Positions 32,401-42,350 of a DNA stretch of 64,000 nt are shown one piece after another. Position numbers and translations under genes: made by a program. The stretch covers positions 186,001-250,000 of the forward strand of contig VFIW01000067.1 in NCBI GenBank assembly GCA_006386115.1, read 5' to 3'. The DNA is from Globisporangium splendens (Eukaryota; Oomycota; Peronosporomycetes; Pythiales; Pythiaceae). The notes beneath the pieces are model-generated. The model saw nothing but the letters and a program-made list of their open reading frames with translations, had not been told where the DNA came from and ran no database searches. Every line of letters starts with the position of its first letter. Positions within the stretch are counted from its first letter, which is position 1.

Positions 32401-32980
32401 GCCGAACTCCTCTTTGGTACCGGTCCCGTTGCTTGTTGAGCACACAATTGAAGTCACCTCCGAGCACTGCTGCTGCACGATGAGTCCCGAACTCCTCGTT
32501 TAGGCGTCGGAAGAAGTGTTCTCGCTCTGCTTTCTTGTTGGGTGCGTACACATTAATCCACACCACTCCCTTGGACTTGATAGCGACTGTGCGATTCGTC
32601 CACTTGGATTCCTCGATCAGTTGTGTTTCGCTAATCGTCTTCGGATTTGTGAGTATTGCCACTCCGCCGGTCGCGTCTGGATGGATGGACCAAAAGGACG
32701 TTGGTTCGTCCAGGTTTGCAACCCCCCATATTCGGTTCCAGTAATGTCGGAGTCTGCGTTCTTCTTTGGCTGTGGTGATCCTCGTCTCCTGTAAATAAAT
32801 GATATCATACTTTTCTGCGGTTAGTGCCCCCTTGAGGTCCTCTAACCATTTTGTTCGTTCTTTCTTTTTGAATCCGCACACGTTCTGAGTTAATACCCGT
32901 AGCGTGTTTGGACATGGTCTTTTTTCCTTTTTTTGGTTTTTGTAAAATGCATTCTTGAGGGCATGTAGCGCGGCGTACAT
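29210..32980 (-). CDS. LINE-A1 ORF2: APE-type endonuclease and reverse transcriptase
   Basis: 1256 residues from ATG 32980. The endonuclease domain (about 25-255) has TLRVLTQNVCGF, IIYLQETRI, GGDFNCV (about 174) and RYSDHQAEML. The reverse transcriptase has GIVIPLRKKGDSPNPLDYRP, GIAMLDFMKAYDTLDRDFL, GIRQGCPLAPLLF and the catalytic FVDDSAVF (about 736). This copy keeps an open frame through all of these. It ends in CTASCIKVSEDS, after which the homologous reading continues in the -1 frame. Clade placement by eye: L1/Tx1-like, not RTE. Confidence 0.93.
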   Translation of the reverse strand: MYAALHALKNAFYKNQKKEKRPCPNTLRVLTQNVCGFKKKERTKWLEDLKGALTAEKYDIIYLQETRITTAKEERRLRHYWNRIWGVANLDEPTSFWSIHPDATGGVAILTNPKTISETQLIEESKWTNRTVAIKSKGVVWINVYAPNKKAEREHFFRRLNEEFGTHRAAAVLGGDFNCVLNKQRDRYQRGVRLPVQCESAELRRLVTEWNIYDARELVEDPEWPVQRELTEHFTYWRKNSASRLDRFYIAGNLGSAVQWEAIELPKRYSDHQAEMLHMKWTSQPQRPGRVNKCRYPIRTSRPDLVRTGVQKAIAHDLELMQSEGSIVWSNLEQRIIKAILRVSRAEKRQVRRYRQKLEDQQHRPANRTRRQLIEEQANAAREAAEFKFGKYMQATQGDVRHFFRRIANWQRDQTISRLEPTPGRYHSPNASLADIMGAEWHQITGQSHAAVPPQKAEQRFDALVYIPETRKVTEEQNQDLMAPITEKEVREAIAALHRHKAGGVDSLNNDFYKDCEDVMVEVLVQEFNNIQRGATMPRSFGQGIVIPLRKKGDSPNPLDYRPITLLTTTYKLFAKVLATRLQDILLWIIGEAQQGFVRDRLMENAILIMQAALDKAYHNNGEGLDDAPGIAMLDFMKAYDTLDRDFLHLVLSKFGFGRQFVDLVRRVHSDTTAQYLVNGEVSTEWEVKSGIRQGCPLAPLLFIVAAEILALAVQQDPHLEGIRVTRSGAEPHLISTFVDDSAVFLKQGKQLPRLMQLLSEFGQQSGLHVQPTKSSYICLNTAVVQEQRCGIPILKHGETVRYLGIQIGTGNITQANWEDRLQKLRTRLIIAAKVSNSVVGRVLILNSVLLPSILFTAGYIKLPAKVVDQLVNLQKQFLWKSTLSTDGTRHKVSPSLLYLPVKEGGIGLYSIRLAIKRQEMRRTTRWLQRARDKYTEAWHEQVHRDKSQNRGCCAVSPKERCHLAQTRLYQTSNIHRLGWEYLCEDLVAAERRSPAWKDDLKRRMESLLPTLDLEWRSDGRVGVYFGRKPEQTIHQVSEEARAFWPSFQWNDNPWIIDSQGEKYSVKTVPFLKECNLASFNVRQEEERVFSVRLPTMTATLTFKRMTALRKLVTSIILCSPEIEIDAGNQLNSHQEPWSRKHTKREYKWISNGMGTIIAVPVSEGSHTDYIQMQRQANGVLWTVTNWAGDATCQQDVAMIEEEIETVGWTFKPHPHPLTVRGWCMNVLPKIASRRQLTEHEHEGCTASCIKVSEDS

Positions 32981-33029
32981 TTCTGTGCCTGGGCTACTGC
33001 CACCTTGGTTACCTGTTGGTGTCGCGCCT

Positions 33030-36000
33030 TTAGTACCTTGAAGGCTCGACCGAGTCCACTTCCATGGTGACTTGAGCCATGATCACCGAAAGAGCTGACC
33101 ATTCGCTGAGCTCCTCTCCACTCTTGAAGGCTGCTTTGAGTTCTCTGGTTTGCTTCAACATCGCACAGAAGTCTTCAATCGCCTCGTACAGGATGTCTGG
33201 GTCTTCGGCGTCACTGGACCTGAACGTCTGCAGCTCCTCCTCATACACCACTGTGCAGATGATGTAGCGACTGAGCTTCTCTTGCTGGGTCGGGTGACAA
33301 AGTCGCAGAACTTCGAGCCCACCGTACTTCATTTTTCCAAGCGTCAACCAGTCTTCCTTGGAGTTGAGCAGTGCGGCCCGTTGTTGCTTCGTGGTTGCCG
33401 TTGCAATCCTGTCAAACCAACCTGTGATCCATACCCTGGTTTCTGCCTGATTGGTGCGGTATGAAAGACGTTTGAGCCCTTCCTCAATCACCTATTCACG
33501 CAGAACTTGCGTCAAGTCCACTAGTGTTGGCCCGCTGAGATGATTCAGTACGTGATGCGGCCCTGGCGACGTCTTCAACATCGCTAGAATTCGCTCCCAC
33601 TCATTGAGAGCTGCCTGCGTCCATACATCACGATTGGACGAGAGCAGAGGAAAGGGGCACTTGGTTTCTTGCTTCCATTGCTCCTGGAACCCTTCCCAAT
33701 GCTCCTGCAGCGTGCGCTCGAGGTCTCTGCGTTTCTGCATGGAGTCTCCTTCGATCGCCAAACGTCTCGAGAGCGTTTTGGTTTTCTTGAGGGGGACATT
33801 GGGGCTGTTCAGGTTTATCGCGACGTCACCATCTATTGCTGTGAGCATCAGGGGTTCGTCTCTCTCTCGCTTCCTGGGTTGTTGAGGTAACTCGATTGTG
33901 GGCGAGTGATATACCACAAGCTGATTCTCCTGCGATGCGAACGACAAGCCGTGTTCTCCGCTGAGCTGGTTTGGCTCGAACTTTTCTCGCTCGTCCAGCG
34001 ATGGAGTCCACACTGACTCTCCCAAACTGGAATTGTCACTGTCCTCCATTGAATCGTCTGTTTCTCGTTCGGATTCGAATTGACCAGATCGGTCCGTCTT
34101 GAACTCCGCCTTGCTCCTCACGGATCCTTGGAGATGCTTCGCTAGTGATGAGCTCGTCATATTCGCCAGTGGCGTTGGGTCGATCAGGGTTCTGAAGTGC
34201 AGACTGTTGTAGTGTTCGTTTGCGAATTTCATTACAATTGGTAGCGGACAGCTCGTGGCCTCTGCTTCGTTTCTGTCTTGACGGAGCTCGTCTTCCCATT
34301 GCTTCCCTGTGCACACATGTTCTTTGGCTGACAAAAACTGGTCGCCTCCATGGACTCTGGATTGCGGCTTGTAAATTGCAAAGCCCTTACGGTCTCCGTA
34401 CGTTGTCTCGATCAGCACGAAGATTTTTCTCTGCAAAGCCTTGGCAGCCATCCGCAAGGACTCCGGGCCACCCCACAGGGATCCTGGCAGCGTGGAAGAT
34501 CGGCTGGAGGAGCTGCTTGCGATATCGCTGAAATAGTCGAGAACATCTGCTCTCCTTTCTTTTGGGCTCATTTTCCGATCCCCTCTCCCCAGTGCTTCGA
34601 GTATTCCCAAATGAGTTCCTTCAGGAAATTCGAGATCGAAGTTGAGCCGTGCTGCCGCGTTCATGCTTTGCTTGATTCTGCTCGCCGTGGCCTCGAGCAG
34701 CTTCTCATTGGCCTTGTTGTCATGCACGATTTGGAGCATCGCTTCCGCCACTGCATAAAATTGGCAGTTTCCGGTAGGGGGTGTTGTTGCTTCTGCAAGT
34801 CCGTTGGCGTCCATCACGTCTTGAATCGTGTACTCCCCATCCCAGTCCATGATGTCGTTACGATTCGGGTTGATCTCGGTTTGTCTTTCCACGTGCACCT
34901 TCATTAACTCGTCCATATCTCGTCGGAAGCGCATCAACTCTTTTGCCCACCGGATGTCATCCTTGGAAATTTGTCTTGGACCGTTTTTCTGGCTTGCCTT
35001 TGACGCGGGTCCTTTTGTGTTCGCTGCTCCACCGTTTAGTTTCGTCTTCGCCTGTTCTTTGAGATTGCCGGTTTGTTGTACTGAAATTCCTGTTTTCACC
35101 GTAAACGACACATTTTTTGTTAGATCATTTGGGTTGGAGTTCGGTTGTGGGCTGGACGTGTTTGTCTCATCAGGCGTCACGGGATTCGTGTTCTCGCTCG
35201 GTTTGTTTTCCCCACTGGCGTGAGGATTCTCTGTTGCGGGTTGAAGTGGCTGTTTCTGTTTGTCAATGCCATCTGAGACAGACTCCTTAATTTCCGCTGC
35301 ACTGGTGAAAGTGGCTGGCTTTCTCGGGAGTTTACTCACGATCTCATCGTCTGCGTGAATACAGTTGTTAGTTTTTAGTTCATGTTCCGTTGCCTTACAC
35401 GTTCGCGCGAAATGTCCCGCTGCCCCGCAGATTAAACAAGGAGCCATTCTGTACTTGGATGCGTGGTGCAGGATGATCGTTCGCCCTCTCCAAATAATTC
35501 GTCTGACATCGATAAGCGCTTTTGGACATGATTCCTCTTCAAAGAGTACCTCCCACCACTGCGATTGGTGGGATATTGGACCGTATTTATCGAGTGGGTA
35601 GGCGTAGAATCGCTTGCCTGTCGTCTGCTTCAAGTATTCTAAAAACAGGGACATATTCATTGAGCGAGCAGTGTTCAAAAGCTGAATTTTGTACCTGGAT
35701 CTCGATTCTGCATTCTGTAGCCCGTCCGCTCCCAATTGCCTGTTCCACACGCTGTCTGCCTCCGGTCGCTCTCCGGTTGTCTCAATCGGGTGCACGGATA
35801 TGAGATGCACCAATTGACGTCTGAAGGGGATCGTCATTCTGTCCCATTTCACCGCTGTGCTCCTGTCAAAGAAATAGAAGTGGAGAGAGTGAGTGCTGTC
35901 ATTATATTCCACAGCTTTGAGGTCTCTCAGCATCGCCATTGTCTCTTCCATTTTGCCGTCATTGCGGAATCTCGCTGCTTGCAAGATGGCTTCCACGATT

Positions 36001-37007
36001 CGTCCGGTCGACTGATGATCTTTGTAGACTTGGGTCGCATCCGATAATTTGCCGACCAGCTCTCCTTCCACCTGAGCCGCGATGGTGTTCTGGAAACGGA
36101 AGAGGGTGTCCCCATCACATACTCGTCGAAGGAATTGAGGCAAGTGTCGAATCAGGAGTTCGCCTTCCACGATCGCTAGCATGATATCCCATTCCATCGT
36201 TGTCGGCTGGCATAGGGTCAGTGAGTACTCGAACTTTTGCTTGCAGTGTCGGATCATGTTGCGTTGTTCCTCCTCCGAGTATTTGTCCGATTTGAAAATG
36301 AAGGGCTGGGTGCCTTGCTCTTTGACGTTTGTTTGAGTGTTGGTGCTCGATTGCGAACCCCAAGGCGAAGCCATGATTTCTGCTGCGAGCCTGTTCTGGT
36401 CAATTCTCTTTTGGATAAGCGCTACCACTGTCCACGACGACCGGTGCATATCCTTGCATAGATCTTGGATCGTCCGCTTCCACTCCAGAAAGGATTTTCC
36501 CTTTTCAATTGCCAGTAGACGGAATAGGTCCACCAGCGCGTCCGCTTCTTCTCCGTTGAGTGTTGGGTAATTGTTGTTCGCCTTTTTTGGTTTCTCCAGA
36601 ATCCGCATCCCGTTGTAAAGAGCTGTGAACAATAACCGCACTTCGTTTTCAATCTCCACTCTGTTGACCGCGTTTGGTGACACACGCAACTTCGCGGCGA
36701 GGGCTTCGTATCTCTCCACTGGTGCAGTCTCCGTCGACGCTTCTTTTCGAGAGCCTTCCGCACGTGTTGGCGTCGTGCCTTCCTCAATGGCCCCAGACTT
36801 GTCTTGTCCTCCAGCTTTTAATTGGTCCTTATCGTTCGTGCGCACAGGATCTGGGGCTCCCCCTTTCCCGTACTGTGACGCTCGTACTGCCATCTCTGCG
36901 TCGCCTTGCGCCCGCCCGCTCCGCAGCGTGATGGCGGTCATCGTGGAAACTCCGTCCGGAGCTTCCTTCCGCGCGGCCCCCTCCTTTGGTTGCTCCATGT
37001 TCATCAT
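33030..37007 (-). CDS. LINE-A1 ORF1: CCHC zinc knuckle and OTU-like protease (one in-frame TAG)
   Basis: About 1,325 codons from ATG 37007 to 33030, with an in-frame TAG at 33492-33494 (LRE-stop-VIEEGLKRLSYR) that looks like a copy-specific nonsense change. A CCHC knuckle CLICGAAGHFARTC (about residue 530) fits an RNA-binding Gag-like role. An OTU-type cysteine protease fold spans about 735-940: the nucleophile in PTGNCQFYAVAEAM (Cys about 748), SLWGGPESLRMAAKAL in the middle and the His in NEHYNSLHF (about 932). The usual Asp before the GNC is Thr here. OTU domains cleave ubiquitin or act on polyproteins; which applies is unknown. The frame stays open upstream to 37142 without an ATG. Confidence 0.85.
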
Positions 37008-37193
37008 GGAGGCCTCAGGAGAAAGCAGTCGCTTGTCGCTCTTTATAGAGGCTTGTATACTCAGTTCAGTATACTCACCCTGTCCGATGATCTTTGTAGT
37101 GGCCTGTCGATTGTCGTCGTGGTACTTATACTCCCTACACAAACAGCTGGTACCAAGGCTGTTTGTCTTTTAAAAGGCTAGATCAAAGTGCAC

Positions 37194-37205
37194 TCGCACT
37201 CGCAT
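37194..37205 (+). repeat. Target-site duplication of LINE-A1 (right copy)
   Basis: TCGCACTCGCAT, identical to 27888-27899. Confidence 0.85.
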
Positions 37206-37466
37206 GAGATTGCTTGAGGCATAGTCGCGAATTCTACAGCAGACGCATGATCGCAAGTCTCAAACAAATGGCTGCATGGGATTGACGATCTCAAAGCAGA
37301 AAGGGTGTCATGCCTGCTTTGACTGAATGTGCCAAAGAGCTGCCTTGCATTTCACAAACGAAACGGAAGAAGACGAAAAGATAAAAAACAAACAAAAATG
37401 CATTGTATTATTCTAATTGAGTGTCCCCATCTCGCTCCACGTCAGTCTAGGCTGGTATCTTTCTAT

Positions 37467-37931
37467 TCAGGCAGCAACGCGCTTCACGGCCATTTTCGTC
37501 ATCATGCAATGCTCGACACCCTCCTCCAAGTACACCTCGCCGGTGGTGTAGCTGTAGCCGCACTTTTCGTAGAACCCTCGCTTGTCGTACTGCGCTGAGA
37601 GCGCGTACAAATCGACCAAATCTGCAATGTCCTGCTCGAGTCCGTCCATCAACGCGACGCCATAGTTCTTGCCGCGGCACTCGGAGAGCACAGCAACACG
37701 ACCGATCTTTGCCTTGCGCAACGACGGATCCAGCAACACACGCGCGACAGCGACGTACTTGTCCTGCTCGACGTCTTTGCCCAAGAAGTGCAACGTTGTG
37801 TCCTTGTCGTCGTACGCATCGATCTCCACGGACGGATCAAAGCCCTGCTCGTCGATGAACACCTTGTAGCGCAGCGCCATGGCGATCTTCTTCTCCTCGG
37901 CCGTCGTCACGCGGGTCACAAGCAGCGTCAT
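37467..37931 (-). CDS. GNAT-family acetyltransferase, ElaA/YjcF-like (paralogue 3)
   Basis: 154 residues from MTLLVTRVTTAEEKKIAMAL. It shares YKVFIDEQGFD, TTLHFLGKDVEQDKYVAVAR, RVAVLSECRGKNYGVALMDG and LSAQYDKRGFYEKCGY with paralogue 2, to which it is closest. It differs near the C-terminus (SYTTGEVYLEEGVEHCMMTK). Before the LINE-A1 insertion this gene lay about 0.6 kb upstream of paralogue 2, in the same orientation. Confidence 0.9.
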   Translation of the reverse strand: MTLLVTRVTTAEEKKIAMALRYKVFIDEQGFDPSVEIDAYDDKDTTLHFLGKDVEQDKYVAVARVLLDPSLRKAKIGRVAVLSECRGKNYGVALMDGLEQDIADLVDLYALSAQYDKRGFYEKCGYSYTTGEVYLEEGVEHCMMTKMAVKRVAA

Positions 37932-38765
37932 AGTGGACACAAGCAGATGCAATTGAGGAATGTGAGCGTGGAGCTGGCAGCGTTGCTGTGCTGATGGAGC
38001 GCTTGTTGCGGAATGGGATCACGCAGCAGCAGCCACGCAGCTTCTTGTCTGACTGTCGCTGTCCAGCACACCGAACATGAGAGACTCACTCACTTGGTGC
38101 GAAAAAGACAGAATGATGGTCGTTTCGACACGCCTAACGACTTGCATCGACTCGTATCAACACTTCACTAATTCACTCTATCCTTTCAAGTCAACCATAA
38201 TCGTCGACTTTGAATGAAAAGTTGGCTTTACAGTTTGCTTGCGCAACGGTTTGTTTGATGTGCATCCAAACGGTGTGCTAGGATGGCTGAGTGATTGTCG
38301 ACATGACCATCATCCCGAAGATCGACACGAGAAAGTGCAGCACCTTGTTTGCATCAATCCAATTGCTGCCAATGCGTCAGACGCAGTATTTATCAACTGC
38401 GTAACAGCACGCTCTCATGCGCGTGTGGCTGCACCAATCTGCTGCTACGCACACGTGAGCAAAGGGGTGCATTTGACGCTCTTGCGCTTTTTCCAGAATC
38501 CAGTTTGCGGTGCGTTCAGCTCCGTTTATTTTCTTCCAAAAATGAAAAACGAAATGGAGATGAAAACAAAAGCAGCAAAGGAAAAACCGTCCGACTCATC
38601 CATCAGATCCCAAGCGCCATCTTCTTCCATGTGCACACGCCCACACAACGGCGACTCGTCCCTAGGTGGCGACCAACGTAGCCAATTACGTACCCGACAG
38701 TCCCTCTTTGCTCCAACATCCTCTACGAAGCCGAAATCGCCATCGCGGTAAGACGCATTGGAGCC
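37932..38765. other. Divergent intergenic region
   Basis: 834 bp between GNAT paralogue 3 and the PX-ankyrin gene. No gene recognised. Sequence around 38250-38280 resembles the region upstream of GNAT paralogue 2 (around 27810-27840). Confidence 0.5.
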
Positions 38766-40823
38766 ATGAGCTGGTTGCAAGTGTACGAGCTCTCGGTGCC
38801 CCACTATGAGATCAAAAATGGCAAATACGTCTTTGCGCTTCAACTGCAGCGCTACCATGGCGACAACAACAGCAGCAGCAACCATCAGGACGACCGATAT
38901 GGCGGGTGCAATGCATTTGTGACCGCGTTCCAGTCGTACTCGCAGTTCCGCAACCTCTGGAAAGAGCTCTTGCGCGCGACCAAGCCGTCCTCGGCGAGTA
39001 CAGCCCACTCGACGCTCGTGAGCGATGGGAAAGCAGCATTTGCATGCAGGAACCGCCACACGAGGCAGCGCATGCGTAGCATGCTGCCAGCAGATCCGAG
39101 CTCGTCTTCTCTTCGTGGAACAACCGCGTCGAGATCTTCGTCGATGTTGCCGTCATTATCGAGCACTGCATCGGCGCCAGTTCCAACTGCTGTCACACTC
39201 GCGCCTGGTGCGTGTCCATGCAGTAATTCGTGCTGCCCGTTCACTCGCCTCTACTTGATGCTGAAATGCTACCCGTTCCCGCCAAAGATGGTGCTTAAGC
39301 GCAATTCGTCGACAATTCTCGAGGCACGGCGCCACGCACTGGAACAATTTGTGGTCGATGTGCGCGAGTTCTTCATTGGGTTCCCGCGCAGTTTCTTGCA
39401 CTCGGTGGACTCGAACGAGCACTGTCGTGTGCTCAATCTGTTTGCAACGTTCATTGGATTCAGCGAAGAGCTGCGCTCGATGGCCATCAACCGGTCGCCC
39501 TTGCTGGTCGCAGCGTGGAAGGCTGACATGCTGCTGAACCGAGACCAGCGTCCAGTGCCCAGGGTTTCTTCGTCATACAACTCTGAACACAGCAACCTTC
39601 ATGGACCTGAGCGATCCATGACTTCTAGGTCATGTGGAGCCCATGAAGACGACGAGCAGGACTACGATGGAGACGATGACGACGACGACAACGACACATT
39701 GGAGCATCTGCCTGAGTACCGGATCCCCACAGTCTATATCCCAAGTCTCCGCACAGTGCCTGAAGATTCAACTGCGATCCATGACGAGTACCATGAACTA
39801 GCAATCCGCGGACGGGATCACATCGTCGCAGAGGATGAGGCTGCCTCCACAGACACAGAGGACGATGACATCTCGAGAAAGTATCGAGGCAGCTCCGTGT
39901 ATATCCTGGGTACGACTCAAGCTCCACGTCGTACTCAACCATCGCTGCCAAAACTGCAGATCCGCTCGGCAAAAGTCAAGACGCTTGGCTCTTTTCTTGT
40001 AGATTTCCGTGACCATTTGCTTTCTCAGTTTGGCGACATCCTGAACGAACCTGTGGCCATCGCAGAGTTAGACGATGCGCGGCAATGGGAGCTTGGCTTG
40101 TGCTTGGCGTGCCAGATCGGCCAAGTGTACGCGGCGCAATCGATTCTAGCACGCGGCACTGACCCGAATGCAGTCGTCAGCGATGGCACGACGCCGCTCC
40201 ATGTCGCGTGCCGATCGGGCCACAACAAAGTCGCCAATTGCTTGCTGGAAAATGGCGCCGACGTGAATACGATGGACAAACTGGGAATGACACCTCTGTT
40301 ACTCGCGATCAATCATGGAGAAATCAGCCTGGTGCGAATGCTGCTGGATGCTGGAGCTGACGTGAATCTGAGCAATGTGCGGAAAGTGTCAGCAACTCAC
40401 GTCGCCGTGGCATCCCAGTCGCTTGATATCTTGAAGTTGCTGTTGGAGTACGACGCGTTCGTGAACACCGCCAATATGATCAACAAGAAGACTCCACTCC
40501 ACATCGCGGCCGAGACGGGCAATTACCTCATCTGCGAGCTGCTGCTCAACAATGGCGCCAACGTGTACCAACGCAACGACAACGGACATGATGCGTATGC
40601 GCTCGCTGTAGTCCATGGACACGTGAACATTGCCGAGCTCTGTCGAGCCTTCCAGTGCCTTCCAGAGCCATTCCGAGCGACTCGCACAACAGCATCATGC
40701 GGTGCACGCTGGAGCGCAAATCCGAGAGATCACGCCGCTGCGCCAGTCTATTTTGCGGATGACGATGACGATAACAGCATCATCGACAGAAGCATGCGGA
40801 AGCGGAGCCCATCAAGCAGTTAA
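38766..40823 (+). CDS. PX-domain and ankyrin-repeat protein
   Basis: Single exon, 685 residues. A PX phosphoinositide-binding domain covers about 1-235 with a large low-complexity insert: LSVPHYEIKNGKYVFALQLQ, FQSYSQFRNLWKELL, then LMLKCYPFPPKMVLKRN, RRHALEQFVVDVREFF and LNLFATFIGF. An acidic linker follows. Four to five ankyrin repeats occupy about 440-640 (TPLHVACRSGHNKVANCLLE, TPLLLAINHGEISLVRMLLD, TPLHIAAETGNYLICELLLN). Expected role: an endosomal or plasma-membrane adaptor. ATG 38766 starts directly before the PX domain. Confidence 0.85.
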   Translation: MSWLQVYELSVPHYEIKNGKYVFALQLQRYHGDNNSSSNHQDDRYGGCNAFVTAFQSYSQFRNLWKELLRATKPSSASTAHSTLVSDGKAAFACRNRHTRQRMRSMLPADPSSSSLRGTTASRSSSMLPSLSSTASAPVPTAVTLAPGACPCSNSCCPFTRLYLMLKCYPFPPKMVLKRNSSTILEARRHALEQFVVDVREFFIGFPRSFLHSVDSNEHCRVLNLFATFIGFSEELRSMAINRSPLLVAAWKADMLLNRDQRPVPRVSSSYNSEHSNLHGPERSMTSRSCGAHEDDEQDYDGDDDDDDNDTLEHLPEYRIPTVYIPSLRTVPEDSTAIHDEYHELAIRGRDHIVAEDEAASTDTEDDDISRKYRGSSVYILGTTQAPRRTQPSLPKLQIRSAKVKTLGSFLVDFRDHLLSQFGDILNEPVAIAELDDARQWELGLCLACQIGQVYAAQSILARGTDPNAVVSDGTTPLHVACRSGHNKVANCLLENGADVNTMDKLGMTPLLLAINHGEISLVRMLLDAGADVNLSNVRKVSATHVAVASQSLDILKLLLEYDAFVNTANMINKKTPLHIAAETGNYLICELLLNNGANVYQRNDNGHDAYALAVVHGHVNIAELCRAFQCLPEPFRATRTTASCGARWSANPRDHAAAPVYFADDDDDNSIIDRSMRKRSPSSS

Positions 40824-41117
40824 GATCGTCGCTCAGAACGGTCACTCGTATGCCGTGCTCTGATGACGCTCTGGATCCATCCGTTTCAGCTTCAGTTTGA
40901 ACGAAGCACTGGCAATATCACGTGCACCTCAGACAAAATCTTCAGCTCCACTGTCCTGTCAAACGATTTTCGCCGCAAGACACAGCATCGCAGTAAGCGC
41001 ACTGCATTCCAGCACGAGAATGGCCAGGGGTAGCATCACGCGAACTCACGCTTCAGGGCAGCGCAAGTTGTGTTTCTCCGTGTAGTTGTCGCTCTGTTTA
41101 CGCGTACACAGAACGGA

Positions 41118-42258
41118 ATCTCGAAAACGAGACCGCATTCATCCACGACGACGGCGTGCCAAAGCTGCTCGCGATCGTGGAAAGCGTGCCTAAGACTGTG
41201 AAAAACCAGGCGTTGGCTGCATTGCCCGAGATTTGCGTGAACCCGAGCGCGATCCCGTCGTTTCTCGCGTGGCGAAGCGACAGCAAAGAGACCAACAACG
41301 CGACCGCGACCCAGATCCTGCTGCGCATATACGCCAACGAAGAAGCCATCGAGAACTCGCGCATGAAGGAGGACGCTGCTGCTGCGGAGATCGTCGCGTC
41401 GACGAATACACGTCAAAGCGCATTCCAGTCCGTCACGCACTGTCACAGTCCGTTTCTGGTGTCTACAACAAATTCACATGGTGAGAGGGATAGAAGGGAT
41501 CAGTCCACAGGTTTGGCTTCGCCTACAAGTGCAGCAGCAACATCGACAATGCGGCCGCAATCGCCAGCGTTCGATCGACTGAAAGACGCGTTGAAAGCTG
41601 CGCAACACTTGGCCAGTGACACTCGCAACGTGTCGCTTCTATTGGATCTGAAAGACTCGGAAACCCACCCAGCCATCAATCTCAAGACCAAGATCTACGC
41701 TGTGCTCGCCAGCGTGTCGTTTGCGTGCGATCTGGACAAACTCACGCCGCGCGACCAGGTCATGCTCGAGGTCGCCAAGGAGTATCCGACGTTCCAGCTC
41801 GGCGAAATGTGGCAAAATGCGCACCTCGCGCTCCACGCTGAGGGCATCCGGCTCATCTACGCCGACGCGCTCTACATTCGCCGCCACATTGAGCACGCGT
41901 ACAACATCTCTGTGTGCAAAGCACGCGCAGAAGGAGATCTTTTCGCGCGCCAGTGAGCTCGACAGTGCCGCCGAAAACGCGTTTTTCCAGCAGATCCTGC
42001 TCCAGAAGTACCAGGAAGTGCAGGCCGAAGCGTTCCACCGCGTCAATCTGCGCCAGAACTCCACGCTGAAGCTCCACTTTGACGCGACTCGAGTTTATGC
42101 GCAAACAGGACCCGGCGTCGTTCGCTGCCTGCGAGAGCGACGAGCGGTGCCGCATCGAGGACCCGGCCACCGAGTCCGACTACAGTGATTTGAACTCTCT
42201 CGAGCAGAAAGAAGCCGAGTTGCGGGGCCGACTTGGGACCATCACGCGTCGAAAGTGA
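41118..42258 (+). pseudogene. CFAP69 3' fragment (duplicate)
   Basis: 5'-truncated copy of the CFAP69 locus, beginning inside the armadillo region (LENETAFIHDDGVPKLLAIV) and ending in the same LGTITRRK terminus. It carries the same two frame shifts (near 41918 and 42078) as the parent, so those lesions predate the duplication or are not errors. It lacks a promoter and start. Confidence 0.9.
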
Positions 42259-42350
42259 CCATGTAAATACGTAAAATTCGTTTCCATATGACCACAGCTG
42301 GTGCTTTTTCCCTATTGTCTCGTGTGTGGTTCCCAGACAGTCAGTAATAC

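Larger units (their letters stand above)
27900..37193 (-). mobile_element. LINE-A1: near full-length non-LTR retrotransposon
   Basis: A 9.3-kb element on the minus strand between identical 12-bp flanking repeats. Order: 5' end at 37193 (ACTTTGATCTAGCC), ORF1 (CCHC and OTU protease), 49-nt spacer, ORF2 (APE endonuclease and reverse transcriptase), zinc-finger/RNase H module in the -1 frame, and a short 3' tail ending in pyrimidine-rich CTCACTTTCTCTTA rather than poly(A). It inserted between GNAT paralogues 2 and 3. Other copies in the window: 48014-52468, 57701-58337 and 58338-58519. Damage in this copy: TAG in ORF1 at 33492-33494, one extra A in the zinc-finger region and small deletions near 28935. 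Confidence 0.93.
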
